Assembly (NCBI GenBank): GCA_964016985.1
Contig: OZ024830.1
Span: 57,954,104 to 58,018,103 of the forward strand
Direction: 5' to 3'
Source of the DNA: Anodontia alba
Taxonomy: Eukaryota > Mollusca > Bivalvia > Lucinida > Lucinidae
DNA length: 64,000 nt
Position 1 is the first letter of the stretch. Each line of letters starts with the position of its first letter. The notes beneath the pieces were generated by a model. That model was not told where the DNA came from, made no database searches, and worked only from the letters and a program-made list of their open reading frames with translations. The translations under genes and the position numbers were made by a program. This document shows positions 10,480-20,252 of this stretch, one piece after another.

Positions 10480-11169
10480 ACAACATTGTTTGTATATTTA
10501 ACTCAAACTTACTTCACCATACATATGATAGTAGCATTTATTTATTTACGCTGGAGCCCGGCGTATCTGTTTGAGGTTGTTTCTGTAAAATGTGTATGCA
10601 TTCGGAGAACATCGGTTTTCTTCCAGTTTTATGGGGTTCTTAGTGGGGTTATATATAACTATTCACCTCCCATTTTTTTTTTTTTTTTATTCAAAGTCAC
10701 ACTTTAGCAGCAGAGAACTGTGCTATTGGTAACATAGTGAAATAAAAAATGGGAAGTACTGTGTAGAATGAATGTAGCAATGTGGGTTTTCCTTATTTAA
10801 AAGAGAAATTAGCAGTTTTCCCGTAGGAGCCCCAATTTGACCATTCGACCTGAAATGAGCTTGTTTCTGTCAATATTCATACACGTTTGAATTTATTCAT
10901 TTCGTTTTTTTCGTCGTACTACGGAGAAGAAACAAAAGATATTTTTCTTTGTTTACGATTGGAGATATGCATTCTCAAATCGAACGGATTATAAGCTGGT
11001 TTAATAATACAGTTTAATTTGCTATTCAACCATGGAAAGATTTGGGCCGAAAGAAAACGTTATGAGTGGAGAAAAAAACGAAACACTGCTACAAAGAACA
11101 GAATAGGATAGTAATTTATTTGCTGCACAAAAATACCCTATAAGGGTTAAAGGCAAGCAAATACCAACA

Positions 11170-11170
<1 letters not shown>
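10480..11170. other. No recognised feature
   Basis: Apart from a T run near 10672-10689, I see no gene and no repeat matching other parts of the window. Confidence 0.4.

Positions 11171-11215
<45 letters not shown>
11171..11215. repeat. (AT)n microsatellite
   Basis: About 22 uninterrupted TA/AT dinucleotides. Confidence 0.95.
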
Positions 11216-11216
<1 letters not shown>

Positions 11217-11373
11217 CCTATTACATTCGCTTACAAATAATCCAATGGATTTCAACATAGTATCGTCTGTAGATGCCATTAGTTTGATGAACTGCTCTTT
11301 TTTTAGACTCAAATGAATGGTTATTTAGAACAGCCACGTTTTGAAACATTTTATTTCGCAAATCTTTCTAATA

Positions 11374-11510
11374 CTAAATGCTAGGGCCCAGTCTATGTAG
11401 CAGTCAAATTAGAGTATCGCCCCCCCCCCCCCCCCCCCCACACATACACAAAAAATGCTAGGGCCCAGTCTATGTAGCAATCAAATTATAGTATCCCCCC
11501 CCCCAATTCC
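11374..11510. repeat. ~77-bp direct duplication ending in poly(C)
   Basis: The phrase 'tgctagggcccagtctatgt' followed by 'agcaatcaaatta', 'gtatc' and a C run occurs twice in tandem. The first copy ends in a ~20-base C run and the second in ~9. Confidence 0.85.
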
Positions 11511-11900
11511 CCCTTATAGATGATTTCGGATATAGTATGTTCGGCCTAGGCTATGGATGGCGATATGTAATTATGTATGCGGGCTAGAAAACAGACGATC
11601 ATAGTTGATTTTTTTACATAGCTCTGATAACGTCTATAATGTTTTTGTCGTTGAGTATTGTGATAATTTATATAATTACAACCTTTCATAAATTATGACA
11701 TTTTTTTCACTACACTACGATCTATAGGGAGCTAAGTAATGCATGACAGATTAGTTTCCCGGCGTATTGATGCTTTGCAGCAATGTTTTCTTGTACATAT
11801 TATAGCCCTCTACAGCTATATCGTATGGGATTGTATTATAGCCTAAATTACGGAATAAAACTTTGTCTTTGTCTTGTCTTTCTAAGGTGCGGAAAGAAAA
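11511..11900. other. No recognised feature
   Basis: This unique-looking AT-rich sequence has no convincing exon. Confidence 0.4.
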
Positions 11901-11906
11901 CCCCGA

Positions 11907-11973
11907 GCAAACAATGTAGGCCCAGATCAGACGTCGCAGAACGCGGCGTCTGATCAGGGCATACACAGTTTGC
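11907..11973. mobile_element. GCAAACA hairpin MITE core
   Basis: 'gcaaacaatgtaggcccaga' pairs with 'cagggcatacacagtttgc' around a hairpin 'agacgtcgcagaacgcggcg'. It matches 39869-39935 closely and the inner part of 10271-10479 more loosely. Confidence 0.75.
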
Positions 11974-12148
11974 CACCTATCCAACAGTTTCACACCATCT
12001 GCAAGTAAAGCATTAAAGCAGACGGATGCGCAGACTGGGTTAGGTCTTCGCTACTCTATTATATTAGAATGTGACTTTTGGTTCGATTTTCTGAGTTATA
12101 GGAAGAATTTTCTTACTTGTGCTAACTGTTCAATACAGGTGTGTTTGC

Positions 12149-12337
12149 TTAACCCTTAAAGCGCCAATCACAACTGCAGCAGACGACAATTTTATTTTTA
12201 TTTTTTATCTATTTTTTTTTTTTTTTTTTAATTTTTCAGAGAAAACAAGTCTTGACATTTCATGTGAATCATCTGCTGCAGACGATTCACATGAAAACAG
12301 ACGATTCACATGAAATGTCAAGACTTGTTTTCTCTGG

Positions 12338-12368
<31 letters not shown>

Positions 12369-12410
12369 ATGTCGTCTGCTACAAATTTTGTTTGGCGCTT
12401 CAAGGGTTAA
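12149..12410. mobile_element. TTAA MITE with extended terminal repeats (family F)
   Basis: The termini TTAACCCTTAAAGCGCCAA and 'ttggcgcttcaagggttaa' are inverted. Inside them 'gcagcagacgaca' pairs with 'tgtcgtctgct', and further in are 'agaaaacaagtcttgaca' and its complement. T and A runs sit symmetrically between these. TTAA forms both ends. A relaxed relative is at 59031-59235. Confidence 0.85.
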
Positions 12411-12480
12411 TCTTTGTCACTCCGCGGTAAACTCCAGCATAAGGCAAATGATATTATTCTTCTAATTATTATTATTTCAG

Positions 12481-12780
12481 ACAGCTTCTGTCTGATTAAT
12501 TAAGAGATATGGAGAGACTTTCAAGGGAGGCAATTGCCTCAAAATGGTGTTTGTCTCCCTTCTGAAAAGGGATCTACACTAAAAGGAAAGATTGTGCTTC
12601 CTATGGGAGCAAATTACAAAAAGAAAGAATGGGAGCACATTCTTTCCTTTTAGAGAAGACATAGGGAGCCAATTATTTCCTTTTAGAGAAGACCCCATTT
12701 CAGTAGGGGCTTGGCGTGTACGAAAGAAAAATATCTCCCTTGCAAAAAATGGCAGATAATGTCAAGTGTATTTAGTCCTT
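12481..12780. repeat. Dispersed repeat family D
   Basis: It contains 'actttcaagggaggcaatt', 'cccttctgaaaagggatc', 'tctttccttttagagaaga' and 'ggcttggcgtgtacgaaag'. These are the words of the 480-690 and 48965-49170 copies. Part of it is internally duplicated. Confidence 0.65.
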
Positions 12781-12796
12781 TAACGTCCACTTAGGG

Positions 12797-13121
12797 CATT
12801 ACGAAAACACGCCTATTCAAATATATTCAAAATTATACAACCAAAAAAAAGGAAAATTTTCCGATAAAAATTCTAATATTTTTCATATTTCTGCTCAAAA
12901 CATCAAGCCGGGGTATACATTATTATTCTTATTTCTGCACAAAAACATAGATTGTGGGTGCTCGTTAGAACCGCCTCACCGAGGCGGTTCTAACGGGTAC
13001 CCACAATCTATGTTGTTTTAGCAAAATAAGAAAAATAATTTATACCCCTGTAGACCCCAGTTTTACTATATAAAAGTGTGATTTGAGGGGGTCAAAATTA
13101 TATAGGTATGTTTTCGTGATG
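12797..13121 (-). mobile_element. MITE family A, recombinant copy
   Basis: It begins CATTACGAAAACACGCCTAT. After 'ctgctcaaaacat' it switches to 'ggggtatacattattattct', which belongs to the other end of the element, and then continues with a complete hairpin and the normal 'gttttcgtgatg' end. This looks like one copy inserted in, or recombined with, another. Confidence 0.75.
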
Positions 13122-13231
13122 GAAACAATTCCCACCATGAGAAAAGGGGTCATCAAACATATGTTGACACTGAATGCCCAGATTAATATATGCATCTCTG
13201 CAGTCAGATGAGAGGCTTTGTTCTTGTTCTA

Positions 13232-13338
13232 CATTACGTAACACGCCTATTCAAATATATAGAAAATTTTACCTCTAAAAATTGAAAATTTTCAGATAAA
13301 AAACTATGATATTTTTCATATTTCTGCTCAAAACATAG
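13232..13338 (-). mobile_element. MITE family A, half copy
   Basis: It starts CATTACGTAACACGCCTATT and stops at 'ctcaaaacata', directly where the next copy begins. The central hairpin and distal half are missing. Confidence 0.75.
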
Positions 13339-13618
13339 CATTACAAAAACAAGCTTATTCAAATATACTTAAAATTTTACCACAAAAAATGAAAATTTAC
13401 AGATAAAAAATTCTAATATTTTTCATATTACTGCTAAAAACATAGGTTGTGGGTACTCGTTAGAACCGCCTCGTCGAGGCGGTTCTAACGAGTACCCACA
13501 ATCTATGTTTTTGTGCAGAAATAAGAATAATAATGTATACCCCTGTAAACCCCAGTTTTACTATATAAAAAATTGGGGTTTAAGGGGGTCAACATTATAT
13601 AGGCATGTTTTCGTGATG
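13339..13618 (-). mobile_element. MITE family A, full copy
   Basis: It begins CATTACAAAAACAAGCTTAT and ends 'ggcatgttttcgtgatg'. The hairpin stem 'actcgttagaaccgcctcg' / 'cgaggcggttctaacgagt' is perfect. Confidence 0.8.
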
Positions 13619-13788
13619 GATTGTGGATACTCGTTAGAACCGCCTCGGCGAGGCGGTTCTAACGAGTATCCACAATCTATGTTTCGAACAGAAATAAGAA
13701 AATAATGTATACCCCTGTAAACCCCAATTTTACTATATAAAAGTGGGGTTTAAAGGGGTCAGTATTATATAGGCATGTTTTCGTGATG
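13619..13788 (-). mobile_element. MITE family A, half copy joined to the preceding one
   Basis: It starts at 'attgtggatactcgttagaa' (the central hairpin) and carries only the distal half to 'gttttcgtgatg'. With 13232-13618 it makes an end-to-end chain of half, full and half copies. Confidence 0.75.
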
Positions 13789-14459
13789 ACCTTTCAATGG
13801 CTAGACTTCTAAATGTCTACTCTGTTTTCTGACGATTTTTGGCTGGCGCTTTTTCTAGATAAAGCAACCTTTTGTCATATGATTTTATGCAAAACCTTTT
13901 GTGCACCAATGTTTTATTCTATTCTTTAGTTTTAAAAAATCGAATAGTTCATTATTTCCTACAATAAAATGGCTGTAAATTATGCAAAAAATCGATGGCG
14001 TATATAGATTGGAGGCAGCCTGTTTCCAATAAATTCCGCTAATTTAAATGTGCTGTAACTTTCACGATATTGTTGTGAAACATAAATAATTGAATGTCAA
14101 TAGAGAACAGTGAAAAACATTTTCTAAGCTAAAACTTCCAAAAAGGACACTTTTCTATAGAAATTGCATAGGTCAGACCAATTTTCGACTGTAAATTAAA
14201 TTTTTGGGTAAAGTGTTTGAATATTTGAGAAGAAAACACAGACACAGAAAAGACAAATTAATTCTGGCCGGGTAAGAGCTGATCAATCAGAACATAACAT
14301 TTGTATTAAAAAAAAATGACGCCAAGCATAAATGTCTTTCCAGAGTGATACCGAAAGGAGGTATACTAGCTAACAAGGAAATCCTTACACAAATCAAACG
14401 GACATGTGTTTTTAGGGGCAACAACTTAGTCTGAATTGTGTTTGCCTCCGTTTTGAAAA
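13789..14459. other. No recognised feature
   Basis: This stretch is AT-rich, with no supported exon and no repeat matched elsewhere in the window. Confidence 0.4.
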
Positions 14460-14720
14460 CATTACGTAAACACGCCTATACAAATATATTGAGAAATTTA
14501 CCACCGAAAAAAAATCTGGTAGTTTTCTTATTTCTGAACAAAACATAGATTGTTGGTACTCGTTAGAACCGCCTCGGCGAGGCGGCTCTAACGAGTACCC
14601 ACAATATATGTTTTTTAAGCAGAAATAAGAAAACTAATGCATACCCCTGTAAACCCCAGTTTTACTATATAAAAGTGGGGTTTAAGAGGGTCAAAACTAT
14701 ATAGGCCTGTTTTAGTGATG
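14460..14720 (-). mobile_element. MITE family A, full copy with internal deletion
   Basis: It starts CATTACGTAAACACGCCTAT and ends 'ggcctgttttagtgatg'. Bases between the first end and the hairpin are shortened relative to 13339-13618. Confidence 0.8.
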
Positions 14721-14880
14721 AGAAATCCAGTCTACTCTAAAAGGAAGAATTTGCTCCCCACGGGAGTAGACCCTTTTCCGAAGGGGATGCATGCGTTAAA
14801 ACAAACAGCGAGTCACAAAAGTTAGTTCCTTTATAAAAAAATGGCCAAAAATCTGCTAAGCATTTACAGATCCTTAAAAG
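14721..14880. repeat. Dispersed repeat family D
   Basis: 'gtctactctaaaaggaagaa', 'agtagacccttttccgaag' and 'cgagtcacaaaagttagt' match the other family D copies. Confidence 0.6.
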
Positions 14881-14885
14881 ATTGA

Positions 14886-14888
<3 letters not shown>

Positions 14889-14933
<45 letters not shown>

Positions 14934-14938
14934 TGTGT
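14889..14938. repeat. (GT)n microsatellite
   Basis: About 21 GT dinucleotides with one TT interruption near the end. Confidence 0.95.
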
Positions 14939-14941
14939 GCC

Positions 14942-15033
14942 CTACACACAACGTTGAAACAAAGTCGATTCAAATTTGATTCAACGTTTTGACGTTTAAT
15001 CAACGTTTAATCGACGTTGTTTCAATGTTGTGT
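14942..15033. repeat. Palindromic CAACGTT-type repeat
   Basis: 'cacacaacgttgaaacaa' at the left pairs with 'ttgtttcaatgttgtgtg' at the right. The centre holds several further 'ttcaacgtt', 'aatcaacgtt' and 'aatcgacgtt' words. It lies between two GT microsatellites. Confidence 0.7.
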
Positions 15034-15037
15034 GCCT

Positions 15038-15038
15038 G

Positions 15039-15108
<70 letters not shown>
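15038..15108. repeat. (CT)n(GT)n compound microsatellite
   Basis: About 10 CT units are followed by about 25 GT units. Confidence 0.95.
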
Positions 15109-15110
<2 letters not shown>

Positions 15111-15836
15111 AAGTTTATAGAACAAATTAAAGATATTTACTCAGTCTATATTTTATATTAATAATAAAGTTGATTGTACAAATAAAGGCTTGTTATTTAT
15201 TTAGATTCTAAATTAGGTTTATTTAGGCTGCAGGAAATAACGTAATTATCCTTATAACTGTCGATACCTGAGCTACATGTACAGATTAAACCAAACTGAT
15301 TTTTCCGGCTTACTTTTGGATAATGAAAGGTCGGTAATCGAGCAACAGATGATTAAATATTGTGTTTGTTTTTTTTTTTTTTGTTGTTTTTTTTTTACTG
15401 TTTGCTTCGGTCTGTCGGCCCCAATTCTTACGACAAGCCACAAGCCAATAGTTTAATCAATAAATGTTTACTTGCCTTTACTTAACTTGGCTACGTAGCC
15501 CAGTTAGCTAACTACTTATTTGGACAACGTGTTTACTAAAAATACATTCATATCAATTTTTAAGTAAGCGTTATAAACTACATATTTAGACAATATTTTC
15601 TCCGAAAATACTTTGACATCCATTTTAAATAAGTCAAGTGTAAGTAACTGCATTTCTTTGGAAATAAAATTTCCAGATAGTAAAAAGGTAAAGTTGTATC
15701 ATAAGTTGCTCAGGTACCGACCGTTACTCTTCGAACACCACACTACTTATCATACTTATCCTAAAATTTGAACGTCCAGCTGACTACCTGATGTGTCTTA
15801 AAGGGCAAGCTAAATGGAAAAACCTGCAGACCCTGG
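15109..15836. other. No recognised feature
   Basis: This is AT-rich sequence with a T run near 15370-15398. No exon or dispersed repeat was matched. Confidence 0.4.
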
Positions 15837-16090
15837 CATCACGAAAACATGCCTATATAATTTTGACCCCTTTAAACCCCATTTTTATACAGTAAAACTG
15901 GGGTTTACAGGGGTATACATAATTTTTCTTATTTCTGCTTAAAACATAGATTGTGGGTACTCGTTAGAACCGCCTCAATCTATGTTTTGAGCAGAAATAT
16001 GAAAAAAAATATCAGAATTTTTTATCTGAAAATTTTCATTTTTGGGTTGTAAATTTTTCAGTACATTTGAATAGGCGTGTTTTCGTAATG
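15837..16090 (+). mobile_element. MITE family A, hairpin-deleted copy
   Basis: Both termini are intact (CATCACGAAAACATGCCTAT and 'aataggcgtgttttcgtaatg' shifted by a base). The central hairpin has lost one arm: 'actcgttagaaccgcctc' runs straight into 'aatctatgttttgagc'. Hairpin loss suggests replication slippage or excision repair. Confidence 0.8.
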
Positions 16091-16417
16091 GTCTACTATT
16101 AGGGCGCCAGTCAGATCTGAATTTACTGTGATTCCTGATTTTATCGAAGTAAATATAATGCGCATTTATTTCATTGTTAGTGATGAAATTGGTATGTATC
16201 TGATGAAAATAAGTGACTGATACGAGTCATTTTTTCACTCGATCTTCGCTTTGTATGACTTCGATTTTCTTCATTGTTTCAAAAGCGGATGTTACCTCCA
16301 CTTCAGATTTTTGAACATCTCTAACTTCTTTGTTTCTAAACTGAAATACCAAGCTGGGTGTGCATTTTTAGTTAGAAAGTAAGGGACATTCTGGTTTTGA
16401 TTTGCCAAAATATTTGT

Positions 16418-16420
<3 letters not shown>
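16091..16420. other. No recognised feature
   Basis: No gene or repeat recognised between the MITE and the CT microsatellite. Confidence 0.4.

Positions 16421-16466
<46 letters not shown>
16421..16466. repeat. (CT)n microsatellite
   Basis: About 23 CT dinucleotides. Frames reading RERERE or SLSLSL through it are not genes. Confidence 0.95.
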
Positions 16467-16469
<3 letters not shown>

Positions 16470-16535
16470 TGGTACGGACGCACTCAATGTTGACTTCATA
16501 ATGTATGAGGTGCCGTTTTACTATAATTCTCCTAT

Positions 16536-16895
16536 ATTTTGTGATATCATAAAATCGATTTACTGATATCACTAAATAGATAAGATTATGTGATATCACA
16601 AAATCGATTTCGTGATATCACAATATCGAATAAGTTATATCACAAAATCGAATAAGAGATACAACTAATAGATTTTGTGAATCACTAATTCGATTTTGTA
16701 ATATCACTAATTCAATTTAATGATATCACTTAATAGCTAGATATGATTAAGTGATATCACATAATCTTTTTAGTAATATCACAAAATCATTTTTAGTTAT
16801 ATCACAAAAATCGAATTAGCGTTATCACTAAATATGAACGAATATTAGTGTTATCACCAAATCAAATTAGTGATATCACTAAATATACAGGATTC
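16536..16895. repeat. GATATC palindrome array, left block
   Basis: Units of about 21-28 bp carry TGATATCA or close variants flanked by 'caaaatcgattt', for example near 16542, 16564, 16591 and 16612, continuing to ~16885. The consensus 'atttagtgatatcactaaat' is itself a perfect palindrome, so orientation cannot be assigned. Confidence 0.8.
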
Positions 16896-17051
16896 GCAAA
16901 CAATGCAATGTTTACTCCCTAATAAAGTTGTTGCCCCTAAGTAATGGCTGACGGAAAAGGTACTACAGACAAACGTCAAAGTGATATTTTAGCAAACACT
17001 CAGCAGGCTATTTGGAACGGTACACGATGTTTTGAGACTGATGATGCCCGT

Positions 17052-17158
17052 CCCAGCTAGCATTCTTTATAAATCTATAGCGGGCCGTTATCGGCCCGTC
17101 AGGGTAGCTGACGGGCCGATAACGGCCCGCTATAGATTTATAAAGAATGCTTACTGGG
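17052..17158. mobile_element. Palindromic MITE family B, full copy
   Basis: Near-perfect palindrome. CCCAGCTAGCATTCTTTATA at the left pairs with 'aaagaatgcttactggg' at the right, and 'tatagcgggccgttatcgg' with 'ccgataacggcccgctata'. The loop is short. It lies between the left array block and the short block at ~17375-17500. Confidence 0.9.
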
Positions 17159-17374
17159 ATATGGCCAACATGTTGACCGTTCTTCGTCTATCTGAAAAAT
17201 CGTCATCGTCGCTTGACGAGTCACGGCCAACACTTTGAACTTATTCATTGTGAATGGCAGTCATTGCCGCGTTCACTATGCGATTGATTGCCGCCATTTT
17301 CGCCTTTCAAGCATGCGTAGTGATCATTTCGGTAGCCCTCATTATTCCAAAGCTTCAAAGGGAAAATATGAATT

Positions 17375-17502
17375 TGTGATATCACATAATCGTTCTTATT
17401 TAGTGATATCACAAAATTGAATAAGTGATATAAAAAAATCGACTTTGTGATGTCACTAAATAGAGATGAATTTGTGATATAACGTAATCGAATTTGCGAT
17501 AT
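17375..17502. repeat. GATATC palindrome array, second block
   Basis: It contains 'tttgtgatatcacataatcg' and similar units. The block ends at 'gcgatat', where the LTR retrotransposon is inserted. It resumes at 23860 on the far side. Confidence 0.8.
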
Positions 17503-18094
17503 TGTTACGAGCCAGGCGTAACGAGAAAGAAATGAAAGTGAAACCAGCAACAAGCTTTAAATTATTAACAATATTTATTCACAAAAAAATAAGATAAGAT
17601 TCAAAACAAAAGAATGTAAGTGAACAGTACCTTTCAAGTTTATGTCACAAAGTCCCTCTGAAATAATCCATGAGAATTTATAAAACAAATCCTTTGAATA
17701 TCAGTTTCTGATCCCACAATTTAAAGTTCCTGAATTCAGAATTTAAGTCCAGAATGAATAAAATAGTAAGTAATCCAGTATAGAATAATTTCCAGTGAAA
17801 GTATACAAAGATGCCCAGATGAAAATCTGTTCTCCTTATATAATATCAAAGAAGGTTCTAGAAAAAGAATTTACGACAAGCATCTCTTATTTTCCAGTTC
17901 CAATCAAGAAACTTCTAAATCTTCCATGACATTCCAAAAAGAACTCAGTCCAGAATCAAGGCTGTAAACATCATGTTATTGTAAACATGTTGAACATTCC
18001 AGAAAGTTATTTTTGGAAACATAGTAAATAAAGCTATTTATGGAAACATAGTAAACATGTTGTTTAAAACAATTGAACACCCTGTTATATAACA
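17503..18094 (-). repeat. 3' LTR of the Gmr1-like element
   Basis: In sense direction it starts TGTTATATAACAGGG and ends CGTAACA, with TG...CA termini and a short terminal inverted repeat TGTTA/TAACA. It is the same length as the 5' LTR with no visible difference. Minus-strand AATAAA at 17574-17579 is a candidate polyadenylation signal. Confidence 0.95.
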
Positions 18095-18106
18095 CTTCCC
18101 CTCTTC
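18095..18106 (-). other. Polypurine tract
   Basis: The minus strand reads GAAGAGGGGAAG immediately before the 3' LTR. This is the expected plus-strand DNA primer during reverse transcription. Confidence 0.85.
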
Positions 18107-18230
18107 AGGGAAAAGAAAGATTTATGTAATAAAGCTTTCTTTTGCCATAAAATTATCATAAAACAAAATACTGATAAAGGCAATTATTATCTTATATACA
18201 GCAAGTTACAGGACACCACAGATCAAGACA

Positions 18231-20252
18231 TCATGCTCTGGACAAGGCATCAGGAATAATATTATCTTTTCCCCTGATATGCCTGATGTCAAGATTGTAT
18301 TCCTGTAACAACAGGCTCCATCTGAGCAACCTCTGATTCTTGTTTTTCATCTTATGGATGAAAGTCAGTGGATTGTGATCACTGAAAACAACAATAGGTG
18401 AGGACGAAGAAGTCAGATAAACTTCAAAATGTTGAAGAGCAAGAATGAGAGACAAACATTCTTTCTCTACTGTAGAATAATTCTTTTGATGTTTGTTAAA
18501 CTTTTTGGAAAAGTAACAAACTGGATGATCCACACCATTGTCATCCTCTTGCAGTAATACACCACCTGCACCAACATCACTCGCATCTACTGCTAACTTG
18601 AATTCTTTATTAAAATTTGGTGCCAAGAGAACTGGCTCACTTCTCAGTATGGCTTTCAGTTTATCAAAGGCATTCTGACAATCACTGGTCCACTTAAACC
18701 TCATTCTTTTACTAAGTAAATTAGTCAGTGGCTCAGCAATGACAGAAAAATTATTACAGAATTTTCTGTAATAACCGGCCATACCAAGAAACCTCATCAG
18801 TTGTCTTTTGCATGTGGGCACCGGAAAATTTGAAATAGCTTCAACTTTAGCCTCTATAGGTTTAACCTGACCATGACCCACAACATGTCCTAGAAATGTT
18901 AAAGTTGCATGACAGAATTCACTTTTAGCAAGGTTTATTGTCAATTTTGCTTCACTTAGTTTATCAAAGAATGCTTTGATAGTTCCAAGATGGTGATTCC
19001 ATTCATCACTGTATATGATGGCGTCATCGATGTAAGCATCGCAATGCTCGATTCCAGCTATTATGGTGTTGATTAAGCGTTGAAATGTTGCTGGAGAGTT
19101 TTTCATTCCGAAAGGCATTACTTTATAGTGATACAATCCGTCAGGAGTAACAAATGCTGAGATCTCTTTAGCTCTTTCTGTGAGAGGAATTTGCCAAAAT
19201 CCTTTCAGAAGATCAAATTTAGTTATATATTTTGAATTTCCAATTTTGTCAATACAATCATCCATTCTTGGGATGGGAAAAGTATCTGTTTTACTCAAAT
19301 TATTGACCTTCCTGTAATCGGTGCACATCCGATATGTTCCATCAGGTTTTGGCACAAGAATGCAAGGTGAACTCCATTCACTTTGACTTGGTTCAATGAA
19401 ATCATTGTCCAGCAAATACTGAATTTCCTCCTTAAGATATTTTTGTTTTGTTGGATTCATTCTATATGGATGTTGTTTGACAGGTTGTGAGTCCTCAACA
19501 TTCACATCATGATAAATTTTGTCAGTCCTTGTAGGAATGTCCGGAAATAAGTGTTCATACTGATAAATTAACTGTTTCAGTTCCTTTCTTTGGACTGGAT
19601 CTAGGTGTGAAAGTTTCTGGTCGAGATCCTTTAGAATGTCAGAATTCTGGAGTTTTGATGAAGCAGGATCAGATTTGATGAAGTTCATGTCTTCAGAGTT
19701 CATTTCACTTTGTTCCTGAGGGACTGAACTAACAACACTAATTGGTGTAACAGAAGAGCTATCCCTATCTATGTATTGTTTAAGCATATTAACATGACAT
19801 AACTGTTTTTGTTTGCGTCTCCCAGGAGTGTTAACAATGTAATTTACATCACTAATCTGTTTATCTACAGTGTAAGGGCCGTAATACCTGGCTTGCAATG
19901 GTTTGCCAGGAATAGGCAAAAGAGCAAGTACCCTGTCTCCAGGCATGAATTTTCTTTCTTTTGCATTTTCATCATACCAACGTTTCATTTTCCTTTGTGC
20001 TGACTTAAGATTGGTCCGAGCAGCCTCACAAGCTCTAGACAGTCTGTCTTTAAAATCTGATACATACTGAAGTAAGTTCAGAGAACTGTCATCAACTGAG
20101 AGAAATTTTTCTTTCAAAAGTTTCAAAGGTCCACGCACAGTGTGGCCAAATACCAGCTCAAATGGACTGAAACCAAGAGATTCCTGAACAGATTCTCTAA
20201 CAGCAAACAACAACAAATGAATGCCTTCATCCCAATCTTTTTTCAGTGTCAA
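18231..20252 (-). CDS. pol: Pol C-terminal part: integrase tail, reverse transcriptase, RNase H
   Basis: Frame of 673 codons with no true start codon of its own (it opens on TTG), continuing integrase from the upstream frame. The N-terminal ~55 residues are integrase core end (ESLGFSPFELVFGH). A GPY/F-type module (ARYYGPY) follows near 120. Reverse transcriptase covers about 265-460, with FDLLKGFWQIPL and the catalytic YIDD at ~406. RNase H follows from ~550 (LAVDASDVGAGGVLLQ, later FSDHNPL) and ends with PDALSRA. Ty3/Gypsy-type RT makes cDNA from the element RNA, and RNase H removes the template. The stop lies ~125 bases before the polypurine tract, so no envelope-like frame follows. It joins the upstream frame by a +1 shift. 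Confidence 0.92.
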   Translation of the reverse strand: MTLKKDWDEGIHLLLFAVRESVQESLGFSPFELVFGHTVRGPLKLLKEKFLSVDDSSLNLLQYVSDFKDRLSRACEAARTNLKSAQRKMKRWYDENAKERKFMPGDRVLALLPIPGKPLQARYYGPYTVDKQISDVNYIVNTPGRRKQKQLCHVNMLKQYIDRDSSSVTPISVVSSVPQEQSEMNSEDMNFIKSDPASSKLQNSDILKDLDQKLSHLDPVQRKELKQLIYQYEHLFPDIPTRTDKIYHDVNVEDSQPVKQHPYRMNPTKQKYLKEEIQYLLDNDFIEPSQSEWSSPCILVPKPDGTYRMCTDYRKVNNLSKTDTFPIPRMDDCIDKIGNSKYITKFDLLKGFWQIPLTERAKEISAFVTPDGLYHYKVMPFGMKNSPATFQRLINTIIAGIEHCDAYIDDAIIYSDEWNHHLGTIKAFFDKLSEAKLTINLAKSEFCHATLTFLGHVVGHGQVKPIEAKVEAISNFPVPTCKRQLMRFLGMAGYYRKFCNNFSVIAEPLTNLLSKRMRFKWTSDCQNAFDKLKAILRSEPVLLAPNFNKEFKLAVDASDVGAGGVLLQEDDNGVDHPVCYFSKKFNKHQKNYSTVEKECLSLILALQHFEVYLTSSSSPIVVFSDHNPLTFIHKMKNKNQRLLRWSLLLQEYNLDIRHIRGKDNIIPDALSRA

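Noticed and set aside
18106..18230. Envelope-like third frame in the retrotransposon
   Set aside because: Only ~125 bases lie between the end of RNase H and the polypurine tract, so there is no room for one.
19809..20003. Plus-strand frame inside pol
   Set aside because: It is an antisense shadow of the RT-RNase H frame.
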